Source: Halosimplex halophilum (GTDB lineage Archaea > Halobacteriota > Halobacteria > Halobacteriales > Haloarculaceae). From it: a stretch of 64,000 bases of DNA. The translations under genes and the position numbers were made by a program. The DNA lies in NCBI RefSeq assembly GCF_004698125.1, contig NZ_SRHV01000005.1:248001-312000 (forward strand), written 5' to 3'. Positions within the stretch are counted from its first letter, which is position 1. The number at the start of each line of letters is the position of its first letter. Shown piece by piece: positions 7,746 to 17,688 of this stretch. The notes beneath the pieces are model-generated. The model ran no database searches and was not told the DNA's origin. It was given only the letters and a program-made list of their open reading frames with translations.

Positions 7746-9809
7746 ATGAGCGACACCGAGGGTCCCCTGTCGCCGGACAGGCCGGACGCCGAGAGCGAGT
7801 TCCGGGTCGACGCGCCGTTCGAGCCGGCGGGCGACCAGCCGGAGGCCATCGAGCAACTCGCCGACGGCTTCCGGCAGGGCATGGACAAGCAGACGCTGCT
7901 GGGTGTCACGGGGTCGGGCAAGACCAACACCGTCTCCTGGGTCGTCGAGGAGATCCAGAAGCCGACGCTGGTCATCGCCCACAACAAGACGCTGGCCGCC
8001 CAGCTCTACGAGGAGTTCCGCGAGCTCTTTCCCGACAACGCCGTCGAGTACTTCGTCTCCTACTACGACTACTACCAGCCCGAGGCCTACGTCGAACAGA
8101 CCGACAAGTACATCGAGAAAGACGCCTCCATCAACGACGAGATCGACCGCCTGCGCCACTCCGCGACCCGCTCGCTTTTGACCCGCGACGACGTGATCGT
8201 GGTCGCCTCGGTCTCCGCGATCTACGGGCTGGGCGACCCGCAGAACTACGTCGACATGAGCCTCGAACTGGAGGTGGGTCAGGAGATCGACCGCGACGAG
8301 GTGCTCTCGCGGCTGGTCGACCTCAACTACGAGCGCAACGACGTGGACTTCACCCAGGGCACCTTCCGCGTCCGCGGCGACACGCTCGAGATCTACCCGA
8401 TGTACGGACGCTACGCCGTCCGCGTGGAGTTCTGGGGCGAGGAGATCGACCGGATGCTGAAGGTCGACCCGCTGGAGGGCGAGGTGAAATCGACCGAGCC
8501 CGCCGTGCTGATCCACCCGGCGGAACACTACTCCATCCCCGAGCAACGGCTCCAGCGCGCCATCGCGGAGATCGAGGACCTCAAGGAGGAGCGGGTGCGG
8601 TACTTCGAGCGCCAGGGCGACCACGTCGCCGCCCAGCGCATCGACGAGCGGACCACCTTCGACCTGGAGATGATGCGCGAGACGGGCTACTGCTCGGGCA
8701 TCGAGAACTACTCCGTCCACCTCTCCGAGCGCGACTCCGGCGACCCGCCCTACACGCTGATCGACTACTTCCCCGACGACTTCCTCACCGTCATCGACGA
8801 GTCCCACCAGACGATCCCCCAGATCAAGGGGCAGTTCGAGGGCGACCGCTCACGGAAGGAGTCGCTGATCGACAACGGATTCCGGCTCCCGACCGCCTAC
8901 GACAACCGCCCGCTCACCTTCGAGGAGTTCGAGGAGAAGACCGACAAGACGCTGTACGTGAGCGCGACGCCCGCCGACTACGAGCGGGAGGTCAGCGACC
9001 AGGTCGTCGAGCAGATCGTCCGCCCGACCCACCTGGTCGACCCCGCGGTCGAGGTCTCGCCGGCGGAGGGCCAGATCGACGACCTGCTGGACCGGATCGA
9101 CGACCGCGTCGAGCGCGACGAGCGGGTCCTGGTCACGACGCTCACCAAGCGGATGGCCGAGGACCTCACCGAGTACCTCGAAGAGGCGGGCGTCGCCGTC
9201 GAGTACATGCACGACGAGACCGACACCCTCGAACGCCACGAACTCATCCGGTCGCTGCGGCTGGGCGACATCGACGTGCTCGTCGGGATCAACCTCCTCC
9301 GGGAGGGGCTGGACATCCCCGAAGTGTCGCTCGTGGCCATCCTCGACGCCGACCAGGAGGGGTTCCTGCGCTCGGAGACCACCCTGGTCCAGACGATGGG
9401 GCGCGCCGCACGGAACGTCAACGGCGAAGTCGTCCTCTACGCCGACGACCCCAGCGACGCCATGGAGGCGGCAATCGAGGAGACCAACCGCCGCCGGGAG
9501 ATCCAGGAGGCGTACAACGAGGAACACGGCTTCGAACCCACCACGATCGACAAGGAGATCGGGGAGTCCTCGCTGCCGGGGTCGAAGACCGACACCGACG
9601 GCGCCGCCTCGATGGACCCCGACGACGACGAGGAGGCCGCCCGCGCTATCGAACGCCTCGAAGCGCGCATGGAGGAGGCCGCCGACAACCTGGAGTTCGA
9701 ACTCGCCGCCGACATCCGCGACCGCATCCACGAGCTCCGCGAGGAGTACGACCTCGCCGGCGGCGACGACGAGGAGGGCGTCGTCCCCGAACCCGTCGAC
9801 GAGTTCTAG
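7746..9809 (+). CDS. uvrB: UvrABC system protein B
   Basis: The protein has 687 residues from the ATG at 7746; a GTG directly before it at 7743 is an alternative. Walker A GVTGSGKT lies at residues 53-60, and the beta-hairpin region carries [11 protein letters not shown], followed by helicase motifs [33 protein letters not shown] and QTMGRAARN. The C-terminus carries a UVR coiled coil for UvrC contact (about 630-670, [20 protein letters not shown]). UvrB verifies DNA damage after UvrA loading and recruits UvrC for dual incision. Haloarchaea carry this bacterial-type nucleotide excision repair set. uvrC lies about 15 kb away on the other strand; uvrA is not in the window. Confidence 0.98.
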   Translation: MSDTEGPLSPDRPDAESEFRVDAPFEPAGDQPEAIEQLADGFRQGMDKQTLLGVTGSGKTNTVSWVVEEIQKPTLVIAHNKTLAAQLYEEFRELFPDNAVEYFVSYYDYYQPEAYVEQTDKYIEKDASINDEIDRLRHSATRSLLTRDDVIVVASVSAIYGLGDPQNYVDMSLELEVGQEIDRDEVLSRLVDLNYERNDVDFTQGTFRVRGDTLEIYPMYGRYAVRVEFWGEEIDRMLKVDPLEGEVKSTEPAVLIHPAEHYSIPEQRLQRAIAEIEDLKEERVRYFERQGDHVAAQRIDERTTFDLEMMRETGYCSGIENYSVHLSERDSGDPPYTLIDYFPDDFLTVIDESHQTIPQIKGQFEGDRSRKESLIDNGFRLPTAYDNRPLTFEEFEEKTDKTLYVSATPADYEREVSDQVVEQIVRPTHLVDPAVEVSPAEGQIDDLLDRIDDRVERDERVLVTTLTKRMAEDLTEYLEEAGVAVEYMHDETDTLERHELIRSLRLGDIDVLVGINLLREGLDIPEVSLVAILDADQEGFLRSETTLVQTMGRAARNVNGEVVLYADDPSDAMEAAIEETNRRREIQEAYNEEHGFEPTTIDKEIGESSLPGSKTDTDGAASMDPDDDEEAARAIERLEARMEEAADNLEFELAADIRDRIHELREEYDLAGGDDEEGVVPEPVDEF

Positions 9810-10164
9810 CAGCCACTTTTTGCGGCGGAGGATCCCCGCAGCGCGCCGAAGGCGCGCGGATGCTACCCTCGCTCAAACGGTCCGACGGAAACGTGATACC
9901 GTCTCACACACCCACCGAACACTTTTTTCGAACCCCACCGGATCGCCGCCCATGAACTCCGACTGCTGACCGGACCGGTGACGGCGCGACGCCGCTCGAA
10001 TCCCCGATAGTCGCCCGTTCGCCGCTCCGGTCGCCGCCGGCCGCCCGTTCGATAGCCGCGCCGGCGGCGTTCTCCCATTCTCCGACCCGACAGCCGTCAG
10101 TCCGTCCGCCGTCGGTGCGGACGGACGCGCCCGCAGACCGACCCAGCAGTCACACAACACGACG
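9810..10164 (+). other. Intergenic region between uvrB and kinase gene
   Basis: This 355-bp stretch holds no convincing gene. A short T5 run at about 9817-9821 just after the uvrB stop could help termination. A perfect hairpin GCGCGCC-GAA-GGCGCGC occupies 9841-9857. At 9952-9969 there is a six-codon minimal ORF (ATG to TGA, MNSDC). Reverse-strand open frames here have no recognisable protein character. Confidence 0.5.
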
Positions 10165-11232
10165 ATGACCGATCGAACGATCCCGCACGCACAGATCACC
10201 GAACTGCTCGCTCGCATCCGGCCGACCTGGACCGTCGAGTCAGCGACGCCGGCCAGCGACGGCTCCCACGTCGTCTACTTCCTCGACGTGGCGACCCCCA
10301 ACGGGCCCCGGGAGTGCGTCCTCAAGGCGACGCGTCCAGACCAGAGCCCCGTCTGCGACGACGAGGCGCGGGTCCTCGCCGTCCTCGGCGCCCACACCGA
10401 CCTCCCCGTCCCGGCGGTGTTCGGCGCCGTCGACGACGACCCCGACCTGCCGACGCCGGCGTTCCTCGCGTCGGTGCTCCCGGGCGCCAACCACAGCCGG
10501 ACGGCGTTCCCGGAGTTTTCGCCCGAAGCGATCCGCGAACTCGGCCGCTCGACCGGCCGGCTCCTCGCCGAGCTCCACCGGTTCGACGCGGTGGACGCCT
10601 ACGGGTTCGTCGGCGTCGACCACGACGGGTCGCTCGACGGCGGCCGCCCGAGCGCCGATCCCGCGTCGATCACCGTCCACGACCCCGCGGACGACTGGAC
10701 CGGCTACCTCCGCGGGGAGATTGAACGACTGGACGACGCCCTCGCGGACGCCCGGTTCGCCGACCTGCGGGGGGAAGTCCTGCCAGCGCTCGACGCGGCG
10801 GTCGACGACCTCGCCGGCGAGTTCCGACCGGCGCTCTGTCGGATCGACCAGTCGCTGGACAACTCGCTGGTCGACCCCGAGAGCGGCGCCGTCACGGGCC
10901 TGCTCGACTGGGAGTTCGCCGTCGCCGCGACGCCGGCATACGACCTGGCGTTCGTCGAACACACCCTCGCCGGCGGCCACTGGCCGCTGCTGCCCGACCA
11001 GCCCGACTACGGCGAACGGGTCCGCGAGGGGCTCCTCGCCGGCTACCGCGAGGCCGGCCCGAACCGCGTCGTCGAGCAGTTCCGCCGAGATCGCGAGTGC
11101 TACGCGCTGCTCGTCGAGGTCCACTCGATGCTGAACTTCGACTCGTGGTTCGACCTCCGGGGGGTCGACTCCGGCGGGCGCCGCGAGGCCGCCGCCGACG
11201 CGCTCCGCGACCGCGCGCGCCGCTACTGCTGA
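10165..11232 (+). CDS. APH-fold phosphotransferase/kinase
   Basis: The protein has 355 residues and the layout of the aminoglycoside-phosphotransferase (APH, PF01636) fold: N-lobe with a lysine in [21 protein letters not shown] for the conserved Glu, hinge, then the catalytic loop CRIDQSLDN (D228, N233) and the metal-binding GLLDWEF (D248). In the usual HGDxxxxN loop the first two residues are replaced here by Arg-Ile, while the Asp and Asn are kept. Substrate is unknown; these family members phosphorylate small molecules such as amino sugars, choline or homoserine. It should not be read as antibiotic resistance. Confidence 0.8.
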   Translation: MTDRTIPHAQITELLARIRPTWTVESATPASDGSHVVYFLDVATPNGPRECVLKATRPDQSPVCDDEARVLAVLGAHTDLPVPAVFGAVDDDPDLPTPAFLASVLPGANHSRTAFPEFSPEAIRELGRSTGRLLAELHRFDAVDAYGFVGVDHDGSLDGGRPSADPASITVHDPADDWTGYLRGEIERLDDALADARFADLRGEVLPALDAAVDDLAGEFRPALCRIDQSLDNSLVDPESGAVTGLLDWEFAVAATPAYDLAFVEHTLAGGHWPLLPDQPDYGERVREGLLAGYREAGPNRVVEQFRRDRECYALLVEVHSMLNFDSWFDLRGVDSGGRREAAADALRDRARRYC

Positions 11233-11389
11233 GGGGGAGCCCCCCGAACCGGCCGGGTCCCGTCGTCAGTACTGTTCCAACGGAAAGTTATTTCCCGCGA
11301 GTCGACAGTTACAGCGGTATGCGACGGGCACAGGGTCGCTTCGGGCGGACGGGCGGACGAACGGGCGTTCGGACGACGGAGGGCGGCGC

Positions 11390-13021
11390 ATGACCGGCGA
11401 CGGGCGGAGCCGGCGGCGCTTCCTCGCGGGGGTCGCCGGCGCGGTCCCGGCGACGGCCGCGCTCGCCGCCGGCAGCGGCGGGGCGAGCGGGTCGACCGCG
11501 GGCGACGCCGAGCGGGCCGACCGCGACGGCCTGGAGACGCGCGACGACTGGCCGATGTTCGGCAACAACCTGCGCAACTCGGCGCGGACGCTCGCTACCG
11601 GGCCGGAGGAGGGCGTCCGGATCGGCTGGGAGGCCGACGTGGCGGCGACGACCCAGCCGGCGGTCGTCGGGGTGCGCCTGTTCGTCGGGACCGAGGACGG
11701 CGTCGTCGCGTACAACGTCGAGTCGGGCGAGCGGATCTGGCGGGCCGAGACGCCCTCGCGAGTGGTCACCTGTCCGGCCGTCGTCGACGACATCGTCTTC
11801 GTCGGGACCGCCGAGGGCACCGTCTACGCCTTCAGCGCGACCGAGGGCGAGGAGGACTGGACCTACGAGGTCGGCGACACGGTGGCCTCGCCGGTGGCGG
11901 TCGACGCCGACGAGAGCCACGCCTACGTCGCCAGCGAGGACACCGTCTACCAGCTCGACGCGCGGGCGGGCTTTCTCAACTGGGACAGCGAGCGCGAGGA
12001 GGCGGTCTCGGGCGCCGTCGCGGTGGCGCCGGACAAGGAGACGGTGTACGTCCCGACCGCCGCGGGCCGGATCGTCGGCCTGGACTACTCGACCGGCCAG
12101 GCCAACCGGCTGACCTACGGGCCGACGAGCGGCGAGATGGGGCCGCCGGCCATCGACCGCCGGTACGCCTACTTCGCCGACCGCGCGGGCGGGCTCTACG
12201 AGGTCGACTCCCGGAACGGCAACACCCGGCTCCAGCGGTCGCTCAGCGGCGGCGTCAGGGGCGGCGTCACCTACCGCTACGACACGGTCTACGCCGCGAC
12301 GGACCGCGGCCACGTCCACGCGTTCGACACGGCCAGCGGCGAGACCGACGAGGCGACCGAGCGGTGGCACGTGGAGCTGGCGGAGGGGATCACCGCCCCG
12401 CCGGTCCTGACCGAGGGCGGCGAGACGCTGTATCTCGGCGGGGAGGCGGGGACCGTCTACGCGCTGGCGATGTCCGACGGGACGCGCCGCTGGTCGGCCG
12501 AGGTGGCCGACGGCCCCGTCGAGCTCACCGTGGCCGCCGACGCCGTCTGGGTGACCGGCGACGGGCTGGTCGCGCTCGAACCCGGCGACCAGACGGAGCT
12601 CACGGGGGCGACGCCGACCCCGACGGCGACGCCCACGCCGACCGAGACGCCGACGCCCTCTCCCACGCCGACCGAGACGCCCACGGCCACGCCGACAGCG
12701 ACGCCCTCGCCCACGCCGACGGCGACGCGGACGCCGACGGACACGCCCGCGTCGACCCCGACGGCCACACCGTCACCGACGGCCGCGGAGACGGCGACGC
12801 CGACCGAGGCGGTCGCGTCGACCCCGACGGCCACGCCGTCCCCGGCGCCGGCCGGCGGCGACGGCGGGGACGGCGACAGCGGCAACGGCGCGGCGACGAC
12901 GACAAGCGGCGACGGCTCGCTGCCGGCGTGGGCGGCGCTGGCCGGGATCGGCGGGCTGACGGCGCTGGGGCTCCGGCGGGCCGCCGGACCGACCGGCGGC
13001 GACGGACCGGACGACGACTGA
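11390..13021 (+). CDS. Secreted PQQ-type beta-propeller protein with Thr/Pro stalk (shorter)
   Basis: The protein has 543 residues. It opens with a Tat signal ([11 protein letters not shown], residues 7-17). Residues about 45-400 contain PQQ-like propeller blades, each with a signature such as [20 protein letters not shown] and [17 protein letters not shown] ending in a W-x pair. Residues about 405-485 are almost pure Thr-Pro-Thr-Ala/Glu repeats, followed by a Gly/Asp-rich spacer and a C-terminal membrane helix ([18 protein letters not shown]) ending in a charged tail. A surface-anchored extracellular propeller on a probably O-glycosylated stalk is inferred. The next gene encodes a longer relative. 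Confidence 0.85.
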   Translation: MTGDGRSRRRFLAGVAGAVPATAALAAGSGGASGSTAGDAERADRDGLETRDDWPMFGNNLRNSARTLATGPEEGVRIGWEADVAATTQPAVVGVRLFVGTEDGVVAYNVESGERIWRAETPSRVVTCPAVVDDIVFVGTAEGTVYAFSATEGEEDWTYEVGDTVASPVAVDADESHAYVASEDTVYQLDARAGFLNWDSEREEAVSGAVAVAPDKETVYVPTAAGRIVGLDYSTGQANRLTYGPTSGEMGPPAIDRRYAYFADRAGGLYEVDSRNGNTRLQRSLSGGVRGGVTYRYDTVYAATDRGHVHAFDTASGETDEATERWHVELAEGITAPPVLTEGGETLYLGGEAGTVYALAMSDGTRRWSAEVADGPVELTVAADAVWVTGDGLVALEPGDQTELTGATPTPTATPTPTETPTPSPTPTETPTATPTATPSPTPTATRTPTDTPASTPTATPSPTAAETATPTEAVASTPTATPSPAPAGGDGGDGDSGNGAATTTSGDGSLPAWAALAGIGGLTALGLRRAAGPTGGDGPDDD

Positions 13022-13100
13022 CGGGGACTGGCGAGGCAGTGGACAGCGGCGTCCGACGGGTGACGACGGGTCGGGTTCGACCCCGCGACTGCGGTCGGTC

Positions 13101-13116
13101 GCTTGCGCTCGCAAGC
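13101..13116 (+). other. Perfect hairpin between the two PQQ-propeller genes
   Basis: GCTTGCG-CT-CGCAAGC forms a 7-bp stem with a 2-base loop in the 151-bp gap. No T-run follows, so a terminator role is uncertain; it may mark an operator or RNA structure. Confidence 0.4.
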
Positions 13117-13172
13117 GGCGTGCGACAAGATATTTGACGGGGCCGGACGACTCCCCGCCAGAGGCCCGTTGG

Positions 13173-15866
13173 ATGGACGACACGACCCCGCACTCAGATT
13201 CGACACGCCCCGCACCGACGCGGCGGCGCTTCCTCGCCGGCCTGACCGCGGCCGGCGTCGCCGGTTCGACCCTCTCGGCCGTCGCCGGCGGACAGCCCCC
13301 CGCCGCCGACCGCGCGCCCAGCGGCGCCGCGTCCCGCAGCTGGCCGATGTACGCCTACGACGCGGCGAACACGGGATACAGCACCGCGAGCGCGCCCAAA
13401 GACGGGATCGCGGTCCGCTGGGACCGGGCGATCGACGCGACCGCGGAGCCGACGTTCGACGACGTCAACGCCTACGTCCGGAGCGCGGACGGCAGCCTGT
13501 ACGCGCTGGACCGCGGCTCGGGCGAGACCCGGTGGCGCTACCGGACCGACGGCGAGAGCCCCTCGCCGACCGCCGCGGCCGTCTCCGGCGGTACCGCGTT
13601 CATGGACGACGGCGCCGCGGTGCTGGCCGTCCGGACCGGTTCCCAGCGGCAGTACTGGCGCACCGAGGTCGACGGCGTCGTCTCGGCGCCGGTCACGGTG
13701 ACCGACTCGCGGGTCCTCGCGGGGACCGACGCGGGGACGCTATACTCGCTGAGCCGCGACGGCGGCGCCAACAGGTGGTCGTTCGACGCCGGCGACTCGA
13801 TCGCGGCCGCGCCGGCCCGCGGCGGCGACCGCGTCTTCGTCGCCGCCGCCGACGGGACGGTCTCCGCCCGCGACGCGACCGGCGGAAACGGCCGCTGGCA
13901 GTTCGAGGCCGACGCCCGCACGGGGGCGGTGCCGCCGGTCGTCAGCGGCGACCGGGTGTACGTCGGCGACAGCGGCGGGACGGTGTACGCGCTGGACCGG
14001 ACGGACGGCCGTGTCCGCTGGCGGGTCGACCTGGACAGCGCCGTCGTCGGCGGGCCGACCGTCGCCCGCAACACCGTCTTCGTCCCGACGACCGACGGAC
14101 GGCTCCACGCGCTCAACACGAGCGGCGGGAGCGAGCGCTGGTCGGTCGACCTGGGGTCGGCCGCGAGCCGCAAGCCGGTCGTCACCGACGACGCCGTCTA
14201 CGTCGCGACCGCCGAGGACACCGTCTACGCCTACTCCCGGACCGAGGGCGCCGAGAACTGGCGCGCGGACCTGCCGGTCAACGACCCCGCGATCTCGGTG
14301 GTGAACGACATGGTCGCCGTCGTCGGCGGGCTCTACGTCGCGCTCGGGAGCGGTTCGGCGACCGCGATCGACCGCGGGTCGTTCGACGCGGTGACGACGC
14401 GGTGGACCTACGAGACCGGGGGCACGGCGACGGGGTCGCCCGCGCTCACCGACGACGCGCTGTACACGGCCGACGACGAGGGGGTCTGCTACGCCCTCGA
14501 CCCGACGGAGGGCGGCGAGCTGTGGCGCTCCGAGGCCGACGCGGACCTGACCGGCCCGGTGGCCGACGGCGACGGCGTCTACCTCGGGGCCGCGGACGGG
14601 ACCGTCCGCGCGCTGGCGGCCGACGACGGGAGCGAGCGGTGGACCGTCGAGACCGACAACCCGGTCCCGGCCGCGCCCGTCCGCTGGTCGGACCTCGTCG
14701 TCGCGATGGACTCCCAGGGCCGACTCTACGGGATCGACCGCGCGGAGGGCGACCAGCGGTGGACCGGTCGCGTCGACAGCGGCGGGACGAGCCCCGCCGC
14801 GGGCGGCGACCGGATCTACGCGAGTTCGCCCAGCGGCGTCGTCTCCGCGTTCGACGCCGCGACCGGCGAGGAGCTGTGGGGCTTCCGCGCCAGCACCACC
14901 GTCGGCGCCCCCGCGGCCAGCGCCGACACCGTCTACGTCGGCGACCGGAACGGTCGGTTCTACGCCGTCGACGCCACGGGCAAAGAGCCCGCCGAGCGGT
15001 GGTCGACGGAGCTGGACGGGGCCGTCAGGGCGGCGCCGACGGTCGCCGGCGACACCGTCTACGTCGGCACCGACGCGGGGACGCTGTACGCCTTCGACCT
15101 GGAGGGCGACCGCCGCTGGGAGGCCGAGGCCGGCGAGTCGATCCGCTCGAAACCCGGCGTCGCCGGCGACCTCGTGACGGTCGGCAGCGAGAACGAGAGC
15201 GTCTACGCCTTCGACGCGGCCGACGGGAGCCGGCGGTGGGCCTACGACACCGCCGCGCCGCTGCGGACGACCGCCGCCTTCGGCAACGACACCGTCTACG
15301 TCGCGAGCGCCGAGATCGCCGCGCTCGACCCGCCCAACGCCGTCCAGACGCCGACCCCGACGGCGACGGCCACGCCGACGGAGACGCCGACGCCCACGGC
15401 GACTCCGACGGACGGTGCCACGCCGACCGACACGCCGACGCCCACCGACACGCCGACGACGACGCCGACCGACACGCCGACCGACACGACGGGGACGATG
15501 CCGACCGACACGCCCACAGCGACCGACGCGTACGCCGGTGGGACCGCCACCCCGACCGGGAGACCGACGACGACGGCATCCGGCGGGGCGGGCGGACCGA
15601 CGGCGACGCCGACCGACGCTCCGACGCCGCCGGCGACGACGACCACCGGCAGCGGGGCCGGCGGCGGAGGCGGTGGTGGCGGCCCGCTCGACGGGTTCGA
15701 CGTCGAACCGGACTGGCTTCCCTACGCCGGCGCGGGCGCGGTCGCCGCCGTCGCCGCGCTCGGGGCGGCGGTCAAACGCTTCGGCGGTGGCGGTAGCGGC
15801 GGCACCGGCGGCAACCAGGCCGACGCCCTGAACTGGGGCGGCGGGCTCGACGACGACGACAACTGA
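13173..15866 (+). CDS. Secreted PQQ-type beta-propeller protein with Thr/Pro stalk (longer)
   Basis: The protein has 897 residues from the ATG at 13173; a TTG 39 bases upstream is less likely. It opens with a Tat signal (TRRRFLAGLTAAG). About residues 55-720 carry roughly twice as many PQQ blades as the preceding protein, each with a variant of VYVGDSGGTVYALDRTDG followed by R-W, enough for two propellers. Residues about 730-830 form a Thr/Pro/Asp-rich stalk, then a Gly-rich stretch, a hydrophobic helix (WLPYAGAGAVAAVAALGAAV) and a Gly/Asn-rich tail. No PQQ-enzyme catalytic residues are evident, so a binding or assembly scaffold on the cell surface is more likely than a dehydrogenase. Confidence 0.85.
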   Translation: MDDTTPHSDSTRPAPTRRRFLAGLTAAGVAGSTLSAVAGGQPPAADRAPSGAASRSWPMYAYDAANTGYSTASAPKDGIAVRWDRAIDATAEPTFDDVNAYVRSADGSLYALDRGSGETRWRYRTDGESPSPTAAAVSGGTAFMDDGAAVLAVRTGSQRQYWRTEVDGVVSAPVTVTDSRVLAGTDAGTLYSLSRDGGANRWSFDAGDSIAAAPARGGDRVFVAAADGTVSARDATGGNGRWQFEADARTGAVPPVVSGDRVYVGDSGGTVYALDRTDGRVRWRVDLDSAVVGGPTVARNTVFVPTTDGRLHALNTSGGSERWSVDLGSAASRKPVVTDDAVYVATAEDTVYAYSRTEGAENWRADLPVNDPAISVVNDMVAVVGGLYVALGSGSATAIDRGSFDAVTTRWTYETGGTATGSPALTDDALYTADDEGVCYALDPTEGGELWRSEADADLTGPVADGDGVYLGAADGTVRALAADDGSERWTVETDNPVPAAPVRWSDLVVAMDSQGRLYGIDRAEGDQRWTGRVDSGGTSPAAGGDRIYASSPSGVVSAFDAATGEELWGFRASTTVGAPAASADTVYVGDRNGRFYAVDATGKEPAERWSTELDGAVRAAPTVAGDTVYVGTDAGTLYAFDLEGDRRWEAEAGESIRSKPGVAGDLVTVGSENESVYAFDAADGSRRWAYDTAAPLRTTAAFGNDTVYVASAEIAALDPPNAVQTPTPTATATPTETPTPTATPTDGATPTDTPTPTDTPTTTPTDTPTDTTGTMPTDTPTATDAYAGGTATPTGRPTTTASGGAGGPTATPTDAPTPPATTTTGSGAGGGGGGGGPLDGFDVEPDWLPYAGAGAVAAVAALGAAVKRFGGGGSGGTGGNQADALNWGGGLDDDDN

Positions 15867-15934
15867 CTCGACCGCCGCTCCCCTCGGGATTCGACGACCC
15901 CTAGCCGCTTCTATCCCACTCGGTGGCGGGTTCT

Positions 15935-15958
15935 GTATCGCGATATGCGATTTATTAC
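15935..15958 (+). repeat. 24-bp inverted repeat, left copy
   Basis: GTATCGCGATATGCGATTTA and the following TTAC match, in inverted orientation and with two mismatches, bases 18606-18629. It contains the perfect palindrome TATCGCGATA followed by an AT-rich TATA-like GATTTATTA. Confidence 0.7.
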
Positions 15959-16051
15959 GGTGGGCGAGGGCCTGGTCGGTCGCAGGTGGCGGACCCGCGG
16001 CGTCGAGCGGATCGAACGGCTCAGCGGCGGTCGCGGGCGCTCCCGGTGTGG

Positions 16052-16696
16052 TCAGGAATCCCCGACGAACGCCGTCAGGACCGCCGATTCCGCCCGCCGC
16101 AGGAGCTCCCCCGCCGTACTGCGGGCGCAGTCCAGTTCCCCGGCCACGTCGGCGACCGATCCGGACCGCTCGATGTCGTAGTAGCCGACCGCGACGGCCG
16201 CCTCCAGCGCCTCCCGCTGGCGGTCGGTCAGCCGCGCGGGCTCGGGCCAGCGGCGGAACTCCCGGACGCGTACGACGTCGGTGTCGACGACTGCGTCCAG
16301 TTCCCCGTAGAACTCGGAGAGGGCCTCGGACTCCCCGACGGCCTCGAACCGGGCCGTCCCCGAGGCCCGGAAGGTCACCGGCGGCACGAAGGCCACCCGC
16401 GAGTCGGCGACCACGTCAAGCACGGCGTCGGGCAGTTCGTAGGTCGACTGCCGGACGAAGGCGTAGGTTCCACTGTCGGCCGCGACGAGCTGTACCTCCG
16501 TCGTCGAGTCGACCGCGTCGAGGACTTCCCGGACGGCCGCCGGACCCGCGTCGAACCAGGTCAGCGTCGTCACGTCGGCCGTCGGCCCCCAGATCAGGAG
16601 GTCCGCCCGGGTCACCGGCCCGTCGGCCGCCAGCCGCCGGTGCAGCGGATGGGCGGCGTCCGGCGGGTAGGTCGCCTCGAAGGTGACCTGTCGCAT
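16052..16696 (-). CDS. Bat-type HTH-10 transcriptional regulator
   Basis: The protein has 214 residues. The first about 150 residues form a beta-rich sensory region of the kind found upstream of the HTH in bacterioopsin-activator (Bat)-like regulators. Residues about 155-212 (LTDRQREALEAAVAVGYYD, then SVADVAGELDCARSTAGELL) are the conserved HTH_10 domain. Members regulate nearby genes in response to unknown signals. It is transcribed divergently from the first alpha/beta hydrolase (83 bp between starts), which makes that hydrolase a likely target. No GAF or PAS domain is recognisable. Confidence 0.85.
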   Translation of the reverse strand: MRQVTFEATYPPDAAHPLHRRLAADGPVTRADLLIWGPTADVTTLTWFDAGPAAVREVLDAVDSTTEVQLVAADSGTYAFVRQSTYELPDAVLDVVADSRVAFVPPVTFRASGTARFEAVGESEALSEFYGELDAVVDTDVVRVREFRRWPEPARLTDRQREALEAAVAVGYYDIERSGSVADVAGELDCARSTAGELLRRAESAVLTAFVGDS

Positions 16697-16715
16697 CGGC
16701 TACGCCGTCGGCACA

Positions 16716-16725
16716 CGTATAAAAG
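16716..16725 (-). promoter_or_regulatory. TATA-like element of Bat-type regulator
   Basis: On the minus strand CTTTTATACG lies about 20-29 bases before the ATG at 16696, in a short divergent intergenic region. Position and composition fit an archaeal TATA box with a near-leaderless transcript. Confidence 0.5.
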
Positions 16726-16778
16726 ACCGTATCGATCCGGGGAAACGACCGAGGCAGCGGCTCGACTACGGTCGAGTG

Positions 16779-17663
16779 ATGCGGCACTCGACGCTCGCCG
16801 GCGAGCGCGCCGACGGGGCGGACGTTCCACGGACGGTAGCGTACGGACGAACGGGGCGTCGGCTGGCCTGGGACGAGTACGGGGTGGCCGAGGGCGACCC
16901 GGTCGTCTTCCTCCACGGGACGCCGGGGTCGCGGCGCCTGGGCGCGCTCGTCGACGACGCGGCCCGCGAGGCCGAGGTTCGCGTGCTCGCGCCGGATCGG
17001 CCGGGGTTCGGCCGGTCGGCGGACTGGCCGGGGCGCCGACCGACCGACGCGGGTGACTGGTTCGGGCCGCTGCTGGCCGACGCCGGCGTCGAACGGGCGC
17101 GCGTGGTCGGCTTCTCCGGCGGGGCGGCCGACGCGCTCGCGCTCGGGGAGCGGCGGCCGGACCTGGTCGACCGGGTCGACCTCGTCTCCGGGGCCGTGCC
17201 GCCGTCGGTCGCCGCGGCGACGCCGCGGCTCCAGCGCGTCCTGGGCCGGCTGGCCGCCGGGACGCCCCGCTTGCTCGGGGCGGCCCTCCGCGGGCAGACC
17301 TGGCTGGCGGCGCGCGGCGACCCCTCGGCGGTGGTCGGGCAGTACACCGACGACCCCGACGGGATCCCGCCCGAGGCGGCCGAAATCGTGTACGAGGACT
17401 TCCTCGAAGGCGTCGGCCGCTCGCGCGACGGCGTCGTCACGGAACTCGCCTGGATCGCGGAGGGGTGGGGCGTCACGCCCGCCGACGTGACGGTTCCGGT
17501 CCGTCTCTGGCACGGGAACGCCGACGCGAACGTCCCCCTTGCCGACGCCGAGCGCCTGCGCGACCGGTTGCCCGACGCCGACCTGACCGCCCTCGACGGC
17601 GACCACCTGAGGACGCTGCTGGCCGCCCGGTCGCGCGCGTTCGCTATCGCGCCCCGGGATTGA
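16779..17663 (+). CDS. Alpha/beta hydrolase (first of two)
   Basis: The protein has 294 residues from the ATG at 16779. It has the oxyanion-hole motif VVFLHGTPGS, the strand LAPDRPGFGRS, and the nucleophile elbow VVGFSGGAAD (GxSxG with Ser as nucleophile). LWHGNADANVP near residue 245 is the acid-containing strand and DGDHL supplies the catalytic His. Substrate unknown; the HGTPGSR motif is common in esterase/peptidase-like members. The second hydrolase starts 25 bp downstream, so they may be co-transcribed. Confidence 0.85.
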   Translation: MRHSTLAGERADGADVPRTVAYGRTGRRLAWDEYGVAEGDPVVFLHGTPGSRRLGALVDDAAREAEVRVLAPDRPGFGRSADWPGRRPTDAGDWFGPLLADAGVERARVVGFSGGAADALALGERRPDLVDRVDLVSGAVPPSVAAATPRLQRVLGRLAAGTPRLLGAALRGQTWLAARGDPSAVVGQYTDDPDGIPPEAAEIVYEDFLEGVGRSRDGVVTELAWIAEGWGVTPADVTVPVRLWHGNADANVPLADAERLRDRLPDADLTALDGDHLRTLLAARSRAFAIAPRD

Positions 17664-17688
17664 TTGTCCCGGCGGCCGACCCGCCGGT

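Noticed and set aside
9873-10217. Reverse-strand frames of 71-114 codons upstream of the kinase gene.
   Set aside because: Basic, low-complexity translations with no motif; they overlap the kinase start.
12602-12850. Short-period DNA repeats that might be taken for a CRISPR or satellite array (also 15345-15650).
   Set aside because: They are in-frame coding repeats for Thr-Pro stalks, with no spacers of constant length.
15945-16181. A 78-codon plus-strand frame beginning at the left inverted repeat.
   Set aside because: It overlaps the regulator gene antisense and has Arg-rich shadow composition.
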